Assembly: GCF_017897595.1 (NCBI RefSeq)
Contig: NZ_JAGKIK010000005.1
Location: forward strand, 1-64,000
DNA: 64,000 nucleotides
Source: Aquimarina sp. U1-2
Lineage (GTDB): Bacteria > Bacteroidota > Bacteroidia > Flavobacteriales > Flavobacteriaceae
Direction of reading: 5' to 3'
The translations under genes and the position numbers were made by a program. Of this stretch, positions 18,282-26,948 are shown one piece after another. Below the pieces are notes generated by a model. That model ran no database searches and had not been told where the DNA came from. It worked only from the letters and a program-made list of their open reading frames with translations. The stretch's first letter is position 1; every line of letters begins with the position of its first letter.

Positions 18282-18515
18282 GCGGTTACATACGTTCTCA
18301 ATTTTTTAATTATTTAGTTTTCAAAAAATTAAAAAAATTTAATACGAATATCCGTAATTTAACCTAAATGGTTTGCGTCAAGCTGAACTCGTTTCAGCTT
18401 CTCATCTTAATTTACTGAAAATAAACTTCATGAGATCCTGAAATCAATTCAGGATGACTCCTCAGTTAAATTTTAGATATAATAACGGACAATCAATAAA
18501 AGATTTAAACGTATG
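18281..18515 (+). repeat. R4 repeat, copy 1, split by R2 copy 2
   Basis: 18286-18312 is identical over 27 nt to 36265-36291 in the R4 copy before the RidA-type gene (TTACATACGTTCTCAATTTT and on). The R4 ending TTTAAACGTATGAA reappears at 18504-18517, after the 155-bp R2 insertion. The ATG at 18513 opens a frame of only eight codons, so this copy heads no gene. Confidence 0.65.
18343..18497 (+). mobile_element. R2 element, copy 2 (155 bp, internal deletion)
   Basis: The ends TACGAATATCCGTAATTTAA and GGACAATCAAT match the full copies. It lacks about 23 bp in the first hairpin arm (CAAGCTGAA runs directly into CTCGTTTCAGC). Flanks AAAAAATTTAA (18332-18342) and AAAAGATTTAA (18498-18508) agree at 10 of 11 positions, a likely target duplication. 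It interrupts an R4 repeat. Confidence 0.8.
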
Positions 18516-18652
18516 AATTCATTTCGGTATAATAGCTAATTTAGCTTATAAAATTATTTTATATAAAATATCAAAAATATAAATAAATGATTGTATAAAC
18601 TAGTATGATTCTTGATAAACTGTGTGTACACTAACTTGAAATATCAAAAATC

Positions 18653-18940
18653 ATGATCGGCACAGAAAGGCATATCAAACTTATCAAAGGAAATTTTTCA
18701 CCCTTCGAGGCAGCAGACGTCTTATTCTCTTTAATTACTGATAAAATAAAGTTTCACAATTTGCAAATGCTACAAAAACATCAGGGATCAGACCCCGATA
18801 ACTTACATTCTGCAACCAGAATATCTGAATTAAAACACGAAAAAAATGTAGTACGAGATATGATTCTAAAAGCTAGAGATGAGGGATACGAACTTGAAAT
18901 TTATGGTGCAGTAGAAATTAAAATGAAAAAAGTAAGATGA
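18653..18940 (+). CDS. Small conserved-looking hypothetical protein (95 residues)
   Basis: 95 residues, basic and predicted mostly helical: MIGTERHIKLIKGNFSPFEA, LFSLITDKIKFHNLQML, a central Asp/Asn-rich turn (GSDPDN), a long helix (ELKHEKNVVRDMILKARDEG) and a final strand (LEIYGAVEIKMKKV). It has no signal or membrane segment. The pattern resembles small Bacteroidota proteins of unknown function that I cannot name. Convergent with the lipoprotein gene at 18966. Confidence 0.65.
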   Translation: MIGTERHIKLIKGNFSPFEAADVLFSLITDKIKFHNLQMLQKHQGSDPDNLHSATRISELKHEKNVVRDMILKARDEGYELEIYGAVEIKMKKVR

Positions 18941-18965
18941 TTAGAAGTACATCAAAACTATAAAC

Positions 18966-19694
18966 CTATTTTTCAGGTAGATATAGTTGCATATTATTTA
19001 TCTCTAAAATATCAAGATGTCCCATTTTACGCTTATCAGAGGTAATAAGATGCATATGTAATTTTGTATCATGGTGCGTAAATATACCTTTGTGTTTTGA
19101 GGAAAAGAAGCCTACAATTTCTGCATTTTGGTTCGTAATCGTGTAACGTATTTGTCCTTGATGTGCTTCTTTTGGTGATGAAACCTTAGTTCCTTCAGGT
19201 AAATTTTGAATATGAATTATAGCTTTTGAAACAGTACCTTTAAGTTTAAAAACGAGTGGCCGTTTAAAATTTTTGGTCTTGTTATCGATAAATGTTTCCA
19301 AATCTTCTATATTTCTAACAGAGGAAGGTATATCTACAACAATCCATTGAGTGACATTTGCATATACAAAGAAAGGTGCAGAAACTTCATAGGTTTTGTG
19401 AACTATCATCGTTGAATCAGAGGATACTTTAGAAACATAACTTTTTCCGTCGTTAATTAGAAGTTCGCCAGTCAAGTAACTATTAGGTCCTAAACCATAA
19501 AGGCCAACTCTATTAGATATAGTATCCAGTAAGACGTTACTGCTTAGTTGGCCTTTCCACATAACGTTTTTCATAGCCCCTACAATTTTGACATCGGTAT
19601 ACTCGTTTTCTATTTCAAAATTTTTTTGTTTTTGCGAATCGCATGCCGCCACTAGAACAATAAGTAGAACAGCTATAGTTTTTGATGTTTTCAT
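18966..19694 (-). CDS. Acetolactate decarboxylase-like lipoprotein
   Basis: 242 residues with lipobox LVAAC (Cys18). The mature part matches the alpha-acetolactate decarboxylase (BudA/AlsD) pattern: an N-terminal GAMKNVMWKGQLSS, then YGLGPNSYLTGELLINDGKSY (cited in part), and a C-terminal histidine cluster (THHDTKLHMHLITSDKRKMGHL, cited as HMHLITSD plus the later His) resembling the Zn ligands His-x-His...His. The known enzymes convert acetolactate to acetoin in the cytoplasm. A lipid-anchored exported version is unusual, so substrate and role are uncertain. Upstream in the same orientation lie the UBP-zinc and redox genes. Confidence 0.75.
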   Translation of the reverse strand: MKTSKTIAVLLIVLVAACDSQKQKNFEIENEYTDVKIVGAMKNVMWKGQLSSNVLLDTISNRVGLYGLGPNSYLTGELLINDGKSYVSKVSSDSTMIVHKTYEVSAPFFVYANVTQWIVVDIPSSVRNIEDLETFIDNKTKNFKRPLVFKLKGTVSKAIIHIQNLPEGTKVSSPKEAHQGQIRYTITNQNAEIVGFFSSKHKGIFTHHDTKLHMHLITSDKRKMGHLDILEINNMQLYLPEK

Positions 19695-19746
19695 TTAAAC
19701 CACTTCAATGTTTATTCTAATAAGCCATGTTTAAAATGAGTTCAAT

Positions 19747-20031
19747 TTAATATTGAACAAAAGATCGATGTGTATAACACCACGCCCACCGTTCATTAGG
19801 CTCTGCAGATGTTACTACGTGATGAGTAAGATGTGTTTGATAATGATTGCTGGCATGTTTATTTGGTGATGAGTCGCAACATAATGTTATTCCACATTCT
19901 TGACAGGTACGTAAATGTACCCAAGAGTCACCTGTTTTAATACACTCTGCACATTCAAAGCGTTCGTGCGTTTTTAATGTACCGCTATCCAAATTGATTA
20001 AGTGTTTACAAACCTTGGTTTTCATTTTCAT
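19747..20031 (-). CDS. UBP-type zinc finger protein
   Basis: 94 residues consisting of one UBP-type zinc finger. Cys and His pairs are spaced as in the family: CKHL, CAECIKTG, LRTCQECGITLCC, NKHASNHYQTHLTHHVV and CYTHRSF. In eukaryotes this finger binds the free C terminus of ubiquitin. The bacterial single-domain versions have no established ligand. It is 106 bp downstream of the receiver/thioredoxin-reductase gene and probably in the same operon; I recall this pairing from other bacteria, which suggests a joint role. Confidence 0.85.
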   Translation of the reverse strand: MKMKTKVCKHLINLDSGTLKTHERFECAECIKTGDSWVHLRTCQECGITLCCDSSPNKHASNHYQTHLTHHVVTSAEPNERWAWCYTHRSFVQY

Positions 20032-20137
20032 AACTTAATAGTATATGTTGTAGTGTTCGTTTTTCAAAGAAGATTCTGATTCCATATTCAGCATAAAATT
20101 CAGTTATTTTTTACTATTGGAAAGTATGCTATTATAG

Positions 20138-21802
20138 TTAGGTTTCAGCTAAATATTCATGAACAAATTTTATAGCCATTGCACCTTCACCTACTGCTGA
20201 TGCAACTCTGTTCATAGCACCGGCGCGCACGTCTCCAGAGGCAAAAATCCCCGGGCTGCAAGTTTCTAATAAGAACGGTTCCCGATCTTTTTTCCAGATT
20301 TTTTTAAAATTTTCATAACGCGTCAAATCTCTACCTGTTTCAATAAATCCTCGTTCATTTTTAATAATATCCAATGCTATCCAATCGGTATAAGGGCGTG
20401 CACCAATAAAAATAAATAAAGCATCTGCTGGCACTGTTCGGGTAGTATTGGTGCTATTATCGGTTAGTTCTAATTTGGTAAGCCGCTCGTTTTCACCTAA
20501 AGCTTTGGTAATATTTGTGTTGCCAAGTAAGGTAATGTTATCGATAGCATCGATTTGATCAATGAGGTAACTCGACATACTGCTGTTTAAACTTTCTTTT
20601 CTAATTACGATATACACATTTTTTGCAAATTTGGATAGATAAACAGCAGATTGACCTGCAGAGTTGCCTCCTCCCACAATATATACCTCTTTATCATGAC
20701 AAGCTTGTGCCTCTGTCATAGAAGAGCCGTAATAGATACCTGCCCCCGTAAAATTCTCAATTCCCTCTGCTTCTAGCTTCCTGTAATTTACGCCTGTAGT
20801 GATCACTACGCTTTTGGTACTTATACACTCTCCGTTACTAAGAACAATACTTTTGTAACCATCTTTTTCTGAGATCGATGTAACTTCTTGTGGAGATAAA
20901 AACTCGATTCCGAACCGTTTTGCCTGGGTGATAGCTCTATGTGTTAATTCTTGACCACTTAATCCGTTAGGAAACCCCAAATAATTCTCTATTCGCGAAC
21001 TTGTTCCTGCCTGGCCACCAGGAGCATGTTTTTCTATCAATAAAGTTTTTAATCCTTCAGATCCACCGTATACTGCAGCGGCTAGGCCAGAAGGTCCTGC
21101 ACCGATAATCACAACATCGTATAAATTATCTTGTGGATGGGCATTAAGTCCCAAAGCTGTTGCAAGTTCGATAATGTCAGGATTTTTAAAACAGCTACCA
21201 TCCTGTAACGATATTACGGGCATATCTTTGGGAGTGAGTTCATGAAGTTCGATCAATTCTTGAGCTTTTTCACTCGTTTCTGCATCTAACCATTGAAAGG
21301 GAAATAGATTTCCCGATAAAAAGTCTTTAATATCATGCGATTTAGGCGAGAACTGGTATCCTATGACTTTAATTCCGTCAAAATCTGGTTGAAAATCCAA
21401 TTGCCAGACCTGTAGTAAATCATTAAGTGTTGGATATAATTTCTCTTCCGGGGGATTCCAGGGTTTAGTAAGGTAATAGTCCAGTTGCACATCATTTATT
21501 GCTTTAATGGCAGCATCAGTATCAGAATAAGCGGTTAAAAGCACCTTTTTAGCTTCGGGGTAATGATTTTTAGCTTCTGAAAGAAAATCGACACCCAACA
21601 TTTCTGGCATACGCTGATCGACCAGAAACAAGGCTACCGTTTCATTTTTCTTCTTTAGATCGATTAGTGCCTCTAGGGCATCGTTCGCAGAACTAGTACT
21701 CATGATACGATATTCTTTACGATATTCAGATTTTAAATCTCTGGTAACGGCGCGTAGTACTTGTGGATCATCATCTACTACAAATATGATTGGTTTTTTC
21801 AT
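20138..21802 (-). CDS. Receiver domain / thioredoxin-like / thioredoxin-reductase-like flavoprotein fusion
   Basis: 554 residues in three parts. Residues 1-130 form a response-regulator receiver domain (acidic D10/D11, phospho-acceptor D62 in LVDQRMPE, K113 in TKPW). Residues 145-220 look like a thioredoxin/glutaredoxin fold whose CxxC is replaced by SPKS. Residues 228-554 form a two-Rossmann flavoprotein with FAD motif IIGAGPSG (234-239) and NADPH motif IVGGGNSA. The redox CxxC of thioredoxin reductase is absent at its expected place (GIYYGSSMTEAQ). It is an NAD(P)H-FAD oxidoreductase under phosphorelay control, plausibly driven by the histidine kinase at 22884. Its electron acceptor is unknown. 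Confidence 0.88.
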   Translation of the reverse strand: MKKPIIFVVDDDPQVLRAVTRDLKSEYRKEYRIMSTSSANDALEALIDLKKKNETVALFLVDQRMPEMLGVDFLSEAKNHYPEAKKVLLTAYSDTDAAIKAINDVQLDYYLTKPWNPPEEKLYPTLNDLLQVWQLDFQPDFDGIKVIGYQFSPKSHDIKDFLSGNLFPFQWLDAETSEKAQELIELHELTPKDMPVISLQDGSCFKNPDIIELATALGLNAHPQDNLYDVVIIGAGPSGLAAAVYGGSEGLKTLLIEKHAPGGQAGTSSRIENYLGFPNGLSGQELTHRAITQAKRFGIEFLSPQEVTSISEKDGYKSIVLSNGECISTKSVVITTGVNYRKLEAEGIENFTGAGIYYGSSMTEAQACHDKEVYIVGGGNSAGQSAVYLSKFAKNVYIVIRKESLNSSMSSYLIDQIDAIDNITLLGNTNITKALGENERLTKLELTDNSTNTTRTVPADALFIFIGARPYTDWIALDIIKNERGFIETGRDLTRYENFKKIWKKDREPFLLETCSPGIFASGDVRAGAMNRVASAVGEGAMAIKFVHEYLAET

Positions 21803-21831
21803 GTCTTCAGAATACGTTTACTATATTTTGC

Positions 21832-22668
21832 TTAAAAATTAAAATTATCAGGATCGGGACCAATACGTTTATGACTATCCAAGGCATCGATATAATCCAT
21901 ATCTTCTTTGGATAATTCGAAATCAAAAAGATCTGCGTTGGCTTTTATACGGTCTTTATTTACAGATTTTGGGATGGTGATTACCTTTTTTTGGAGATTC
22001 CATCGAAGCACAATTTGAGCAACCGTTTTACTGTACTTCTTTGCCAGATCATCTAAAATAGAAAGCTCAAATATTTTTCCCTGCATCATAGGCGACCAGG
22101 CTTCATATTGAATTTTATGCAAATGACAAAAATCTAAGAGATCTTGTTGAACCAGGTGAGGATGAAATTCCATTTGATTGATCATAGGCACGATCTCGGT
22201 TTGGTTCATAAGATCTTCTAAGTGGTGTTGCATAAAATTACTAACACCTATAGCGCGAATTTTGTTATCCTTATATAACATTTCTAAGGCTTTCCATGTA
22301 TCTATATACGTACCAGAAACTGGCCAATGAATTAAGTACAAATCTAAATACTCAAGTTGTAGACGCTTCAAACTAGCCTCGAACGCTGCTATGGTCTGGT
22401 CATATCCTTGATCATCATTCCAAACTTTACTTACTACAAAAATTTCTTCTCTAGGGATAGCGCTCTTTTTTATAGCTCTGCCTACTCCTTCTTCATTTTT
22501 ATAAATACTAGCGGTATCTATGTGTCTATATCCGGTATCTAACGCCCATTGAATCGCATTGATCACCTCTTCATCATTGTCTGCCTGGTATACCCCCAAG
22601 CCCAAATAAGGCATATCAACACCATTGTGAAGTCTAAAAGTCCCTTTTATATCTGAAATTTCTCTCAT
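21832..22668 (-). CDS. Aldo/keto reductase
   Basis: 278 residues, the standard AKR5-type length. Catalytic tetrad regions are visible: Asp and Tyr in GYRHIDTASIYKNEEGVG, Lys in VVSKVWND and His in LYLIHWPVSG. The NADPH-binding tail IPKSVNKDRIKANADLF is present. It reduces aldehydes or ketones with NADPH in the cytoplasm. It lies 29 bp upstream of the receiver/flavoprotein gene on the same strand, so they are likely one operon. Its presence supports a redox or carbonyl-stress role for the module. Confidence 0.92.
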   Translation of the reverse strand: MREISDIKGTFRLHNGVDMPYLGLGVYQADNDEEVINAIQWALDTGYRHIDTASIYKNEEGVGRAIKKSAIPREEIFVVSKVWNDDQGYDQTIAAFEASLKRLQLEYLDLYLIHWPVSGTYIDTWKALEMLYKDNKIRAIGVSNFMQHHLEDLMNQTEIVPMINQMEFHPHLVQQDLLDFCHLHKIQYEAWSPMMQGKIFELSILDDLAKKYSKTVAQIVLRWNLQKKVITIPKSVNKDRIKANADLFDFELSKEDMDYIDALDSHKRIGPDPDNFNF

Positions 22669-22883
22669 TGTAATTTATTTATGATAATGGTCTGTTTTGT
22701 ACAAATAGTAATACTGTATTGTTTTCTCTTTAACCTTAATTTTTTCTTCTTAAACCAATTCATTATAAAAATTGCTATTTTAATAGCTCCTATTACATGT
22801 AATTTGTTGATACCATAAAGTTATCTACAGAAGCAGAAATACTGTTATACTTTTATGTACTCGATAATTCTAATTATTCAGTT

Positions 22884-24272
22884 TTAAGATATAGGAAGAC
22901 ATACCGTAAAAGTAGTTCCTTTTTTTGTTGATATTACTTTAATGTCTCCATGGTGTTGATTAATGATTCGCTGCACAACTTCTAACCCCATTCCTGTGCC
23001 TTCACCAATGGGTTTTGTGGTAAAAAACGGATCGAAGATTTTACTCAAATCATCTTCATTAATTCCTTTTCCGTTATCGATGATTTCTATTTTAATAAAA
23101 TTTTTGTCTTTACGGGTTGTAACACCTAGAGTTCCTTCGACATCCATTGCATCTATAGCATTATCTATTAAGTTGGTCCATACCTGGTTAATTTCGCTAA
23201 CGTATATTTTGGGATAGGGTAGATCTTCTTGAAATTTTTTTTCGATAGTTATATTTTTTCTTTTTAGTTTATGGTTAAGCATGGTAAGCGTACTTTTTAT
23301 ACCGGTATGAATATCTGTTGCCACTTTTTCTGGCGCACGATCCATATGGGTATAACTTTTAATAGATTGTACCAGATTAGAGATCCTATCAGACGCTTCT
23401 TCAATTTCATCTACCATTTTCTCGGTAGTTAATACATTTTCTATCCACTCAATGGCATTGGGAAAATTAGTATCACCAGTCGCTTTATGAATTTCTTCCA
23501 TCGCCTTAATATCCATGCAAAAATCTAATAAAGTCTCGGTAAGTTCAAACGCATTTTCGACACCGTGATCCTCTAACCATTCTTCAAGTTCATCTTCTTT
23601 TTCATTACGCTCGCTAAGTTTCATGTTATTTTCGGGGCGATTGGTAATTTTGTCAAAAAGAACGTTATTTATAGTGTCTACTTCTTTATCAGAAGCTTTG
23701 ATAGAGATAATTCTCTTAAACTTTTCAGGAACATTGGCAAGATGCTGTTTTAAAGCTTTAGAACTTCGTAACATTGCTGATGCCGGATTATTAAGCTCGT
23801 GAGCAAGACCTGCTGATAACTTTCCCAAAGCCATCATTTTTTCTGATTGGACATTATTTCTAGTAAATTCTCGAACTCTAGAAGTCATATGATGTACGAG
23901 GCTTTCTGTAAGTTCATAATGATCACTCACCATTTCACGAAAAAATGATTTATCTAAAAACAACACCTTTGCATCTTCGACTATTTCGCCATATCCCATG
24001 GCAGAACTCATTCTTGAAAACGGTAATAATCCGGCGATACCATTCTTTTTGATCTGCCCGATTACTTTGTAGTTTCCGTTTTGCTCGAATTTAATATCGA
24101 TTTTGCCTTTTAGAATAATAGCTAATTGATCTATAGTATCCCCTTTTTTAAATAGGAAATCCCCTTGTTCAAAAGACTGAATTTCTGATTGATTGATGAG
24201 CCATTGCAACTGTGCATCTGGAACATGAGTAAAATCTGGAATTTCTCGAAGAGTATTTGTTGTAAGATTCAT
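22884..24272 (-). CDS. Sensor histidine kinase with cyclic-nucleotide-binding-like domain
   Basis: 462 residues. Residues 15-135 form a Crp/cNMP-like beta-roll (FKKGDTIDQLAIILKGKIDI, cited in part). Residues 145-175 hold the phospho-acceptor H-box with H158 (SAGLAHELNNPAS). A long helical region follows, then the HATPase_c domain with N box NLIDNAIDAM, G1 DNGKGI, F box FDPFFTTKP and G2 GTGMGLEVV. There are no membrane segments, so it is a cytosolic sensor. It is 215 bp upstream of the aldo/keto reductase and lacks its own response regulator. The receiver domain of the flavoprotein at 20138 is the nearest candidate partner. Confidence 0.9.
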   Translation of the reverse strand: MNLTTNTLREIPDFTHVPDAQLQWLINQSEIQSFEQGDFLFKKGDTIDQLAIILKGKIDIKFEQNGNYKVIGQIKKNGIAGLLPFSRMSSAMGYGEIVEDAKVLFLDKSFFREMVSDHYELTESLVHHMTSRVREFTRNNVQSEKMMALGKLSAGLAHELNNPASAMLRSSKALKQHLANVPEKFKRIISIKASDKEVDTINNVLFDKITNRPENNMKLSERNEKEDELEEWLEDHGVENAFELTETLLDFCMDIKAMEEIHKATGDTNFPNAIEWIENVLTTEKMVDEIEEASDRISNLVQSIKSYTHMDRAPEKVATDIHTGIKSTLTMLNHKLKRKNITIEKKFQEDLPYPKIYVSEINQVWTNLIDNAIDAMDVEGTLGVTTRKDKNFIKIEIIDNGKGINEDDLSKIFDPFFTTKPIGEGTGMGLEVVQRIINQHHGDIKVISTKKGTTFTVCLPIS

Positions 24273-24335
24273 CTGTTTTTTTTTGATGGTCAGACCTGCC
24301 TGCCTAGCGGCTGGTAAGCGGATGGAATCGCCATG

Positions 24336-24470
24336 TGATCATATCACACTGTCTCCTCGAGCGTAGTCGAGAAGTTAGTAAATCCAACGAGATTAAAATC
24401 AGGTCTATACTGTACTAAACCAGACGTTAAAATTAATTTTATGATTTATAGCGGATATTCAAATTTATTA
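24336..24470 (-). repeat. R3 repeat, copy
   Basis: The segment from GATCATATCACACTGTCTCC through CTCGAGCGTAGTCGAG to TAGCGGATATTC matches, in reverse complement, the copy at 63596-63735. Both end in GAATATCCGCTAT. The core carries the CTCGAGCG(C/T)AGTCGAG hairpin common in flavobacterial intergenic DNA. No clean target duplication is visible. The rest of the gap 24273-24585 has no gene. Confidence 0.65.
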
Positions 24471-24585
24471 CTATTCGTTTCATATAGCTAAAAATACTCA
24501 ATAAAAACTCGTGCTGCAACTACGGCAGACCTCTCAATTCTTAAGATTTTTATAAAATTGCGACAGATTATAATTCTGAAATATG

Positions 24586-25230
24586 CTAAGATTTGGTCAT
24601 AAGCGATGTAGTTTCCTGATCTGGTTTAGCATATTGAAAACGATCTAACAGTGTAGGTAGCGCGTAGCCATCTAGACCGATACAAGATACCGCTTCCGTT
24701 TTATCGAGCTGCACCCAGCCGTCGTTATGAATGATTTTTTTATCCAAATAGATATGTTCAATACCCCCAATAATTAAAAGGGTATCATTTTCTTTAATCA
24801 CGTACTCGTTACGATACCTACAACCTAATTGTATGGGGCTATTTTTTACGTATGGCGCATAAAATTCATCCAAATATTCTTCTTTTAACGCAGTTTTGTC
24901 AAATTCAGAGATATGCTCTGCATATTTCGAGGCGGTGTGATGTGCATCTTCAATCATGGTTTGATGCACCAGGTTTACAGTAAAAACTCCAGTCTCTTTC
25001 AGATTTTTATAGGTATCTCTAGGTACTGTTAATGGTCTCAAAATGAAACCTAACATTGGGGGATTACTACCAATATGGACTATCGAATTAAAAACAGCAA
25101 CATTCGTATGCCCCTTTTTACTTTTGGTAGCCAATAAATTACATGATTTGTATCCTGTACAGCTATTAATGAGATTAGCCCGATATCTTGACGGCATATG
25201 TTCAAGATCTTTTAAGGTAAAGTGATCCAT
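24586..25230 (-). CDS. Flavin reductase-like FMN-binding protein
   Basis: 214 residues of the flavin-reductase/FMN-binding split-barrel family (DIM6/NTAB group). Seen: KSCNLLATKSKKGHTNVAVF, then SNPPMLGFILRP, the FMN phosphate-binding turn DTYKNLKETGVFTVNLV, and the dimer strand NDTLLIIGGIEHIYLD. It binds FMN and may reduce it with NAD(P)H, or act as a flavin-dependent oxidoreductase on small molecules. It stands alone upstream of the redox-signalling genes on the same strand, 313 bp away, so co-regulation is only a possibility. Confidence 0.87.
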   Translation of the reverse strand: MDHFTLKDLEHMPSRYRANLINSCTGYKSCNLLATKSKKGHTNVAVFNSIVHIGSNPPMLGFILRPLTVPRDTYKNLKETGVFTVNLVHQTMIEDAHHTASKYAEHISEFDKTALKEEYLDEFYAPYVKNSPIQLGCRYRNEYVIKENDTLLIIGGIEHIYLDKKIIHNDGWVQLDKTEAVSCIGLDGYALPTLLDRFQYAKPDQETTSLMTKS

Positions 25231-25269
25231 TTATATCTTATATTTAGTGATTAATGTAAAGTGAGCCAT

Positions 25270-25463
25270 GAACTGATTTAAACTTTTTTGATTTAGGCAG
25301 GACCGACCGATAGGAAGGTGCCAGATGGTGCAATTGCAAAAGGTTTTGTGCTTGTATGAAGTAATTTTTTACTTGCATAGCAGCGCTACAGAAGTAAAAA
25401 ATTATAAAATAAAAGTGCAAAACAGCATTTTTTTAGCAAATTGAAAAAAGTTTAAATCAGTTC
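25270..25463 (+). mobile_element. R5 element (194 bp, perfect 20-bp terminal inverted repeats)
   Basis: The left end GAACTGATTTAAACTTTTTT (25270-25289) is the exact reverse complement of the right end (25444-25463). Internally, a second inverted repeat (TAATTTTTTACTT with AAGTAAAAAATTA) flanks a short GC-richer loop. No open frame of note is present, so it is a non-autonomous element. Partial copies occur at 36811-36859, 42250-42296 and 63575-63594. Confidence 0.75.
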
Positions 25464-25493
25464 AATATTTCAAAACTAAGTAATCTATAACAT

Positions 25494-26294
25494 ATGTCTA
25501 CAGAATACGAGAGATATTTTAAAACCAACCAACAAACCTGGGATAGAAAAGTAGCTATTCATGCCGCCAGCTCATTCTATGAAATAGAAGCCTTTAAACA
25601 AGGAAAATCATCGTTACATACTTTTGAAATAGATGCATTGGGAGACGTATCAGGAAAATCACTATTACACCTGCAATGTCATTTTGGTCAGGATACCTTA
25701 AGTTGGAGTAGAAGAGGAGCCAAGTGCGTAGGTGTAGACCTTTCTGAAAAAGGAATTGAATTGGCCCAACAATTAAACCAAGAGCTAGGATTAGATGCTC
25801 AATTTATCAATTGTAACGTTCTAGATACTTCTTTACATATAAAAGAAAAGTTTGATATTGTATTTACGAGCTACGGAGTGATCAATTGGTTACCCGATCT
25901 TGAGCCTTGGGGTCGCATGATTGCAGAACGATTACAACCAGGGGGAACGTTTTATATGGTAGAATTTCATCCTTTGGTATGGATGTTTGATTATGCTGAA
26001 GAGAAGCCGACTATAAAATACAAATACCATCAAAGCAAAGTAATTTATGAAGAGTACCAAGGAACCTATGCCGACGAAAATGCGAAAATAACCAGTAAAG
26101 AATATGGATGGAATCATGGATTGGGAGACGTAATTTCGGCATTAGTAAAGGCGGGGCTTACTATTGAATATTTAGAAGAATACGATCAATCACCTTATGC
26201 TATATTTCCTGGATTGAAGGAAACCGAAAACGGAATGTTTGAAACCAAAGATGCACTGTATCCATTGTTGTTTGCCTTAAAAGCTCGGCGGTAG
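25494..26294 (+). CDS. Class I SAM-dependent methyltransferase
   Basis: 266 residues. Motif I is LLHLQCHFGQDTLSWSRRGA (about 60-79). The acidic residue that binds the SAM ribose is in CVGVDLSEKG, post-I is AQFINCNVLD, and motif II/III are FDIVFTSYGV and QPGGTFYMVEFHP. The family acts on small molecules; the substrate is not predictable. It starts 30 bp after the R5 element and is followed by the GC-rich tandem repeat region. No partner genes are adjacent. Confidence 0.86.
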   Translation: MSTEYERYFKTNQQTWDRKVAIHAASSFYEIEAFKQGKSSLHTFEIDALGDVSGKSLLHLQCHFGQDTLSWSRRGAKCVGVDLSEKGIELAQQLNQELGLDAQFINCNVLDTSLHIKEKFDIVFTSYGVINWLPDLEPWGRMIAERLQPGGTFYMVEFHPLVWMFDYAEEKPTIKYKYHQSKVIYEEYQGTYADENAKITSKEYGWNHGLGDVISALVKAGLTIEYLEEYDQSPYAIFPGLKETENGMFETKDALYPLLFALKARR

Positions 26295-26948
26295 CAGAGC
26301 GGTAGTAGATTAGTAAACGAGCATTGCCAGAAATAGCGACTGTAAAGTAGTTGATTTTGTTAAACACCTATAAATACTAGTCCGCGCACTGGGTGGGGTC
26401 TCCCGCGCCGCGCGGACACCTATTGCTATCGCGCGGATGGGTATACACCTTGCGCGGAAGAGTCGCCCCTTACCGCTGATCGATAAAACTAGCGTGCGGA
26501 TTGGTATACACCTTGCGCGGAAGAGTCGCCCCTTACCGCTGATCGATAAAACTGGTGCGCGGATGGGTAAACACCTTGTGCGGAGTAGTTCGCCCATACC
26601 GCTGATCGATAAAACTAATACTCGTACGATTATTCTCCTGCGCGGGACATCCAACTTACATCACTGATCGATAGAATTAATAAAAACACAAGCTCGCTCT
26701 CTTGCAGAAACGCTAAAAGGTATTTTGAGTAAAGAATTAGAATTAAGAATCCAAAGTTTATAGATAGAGACTGGAACACTTGTAGCACGCCTACCAAGGA
26801 TAATTCGGTATTATTTATTATTTTTACCGAAGGTTTTAGTGGTTGCGTATGCTCTTAGGTATGGAAAGAGCTCACCTGTTAGATACATTAAAACTCGAGT
26901 CTTCTGATTCTATGTATCAATCTAGCGGGTCTTGAATACAAATACCCT
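26295..26948. other. 654-bp gap holding the GC-rich tandem repeat; no supported gene
   Basis: Besides the 63-bp repeats (26431-26620), the gap contains GC-rich inverted segments near 26380-26420 (TCCGCGC with GCGCGGA). A flanking AT-normal part (26690-26948) has no recognisable gene. Open frames on both strands across the repeats are a by-product of the 63-nt (21-codon) period. Confidence 0.55.
26431..26619 (+). repeat. Tandem direct repeat, 63-bp period, three units plus a diverged fourth
   Basis: Units start at 26431, 26494 and 26557, exactly 63 bp apart. Units one and two share GGTATACACCTTGCGCGGAA and the block CGCCCCTTACCGCTGATCGA. Unit three is diverged, and a degenerate GCGCGG...CTGATCGATA occurs near 26640-26672. 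GC content is clearly above the surroundings. The 21-codon period keeps frames open on both strands, but no start context or family supports a gene. Confidence 0.85.

Noticed and set aside
26310..26667. Two overlapping open frames (plus 76 codons, minus 114 codons) with 21-residue repeats
   Set aside because: Their periodicity comes from the 63-bp tandem DNA repeat; both strands are open equally and neither has a convincing start or family.
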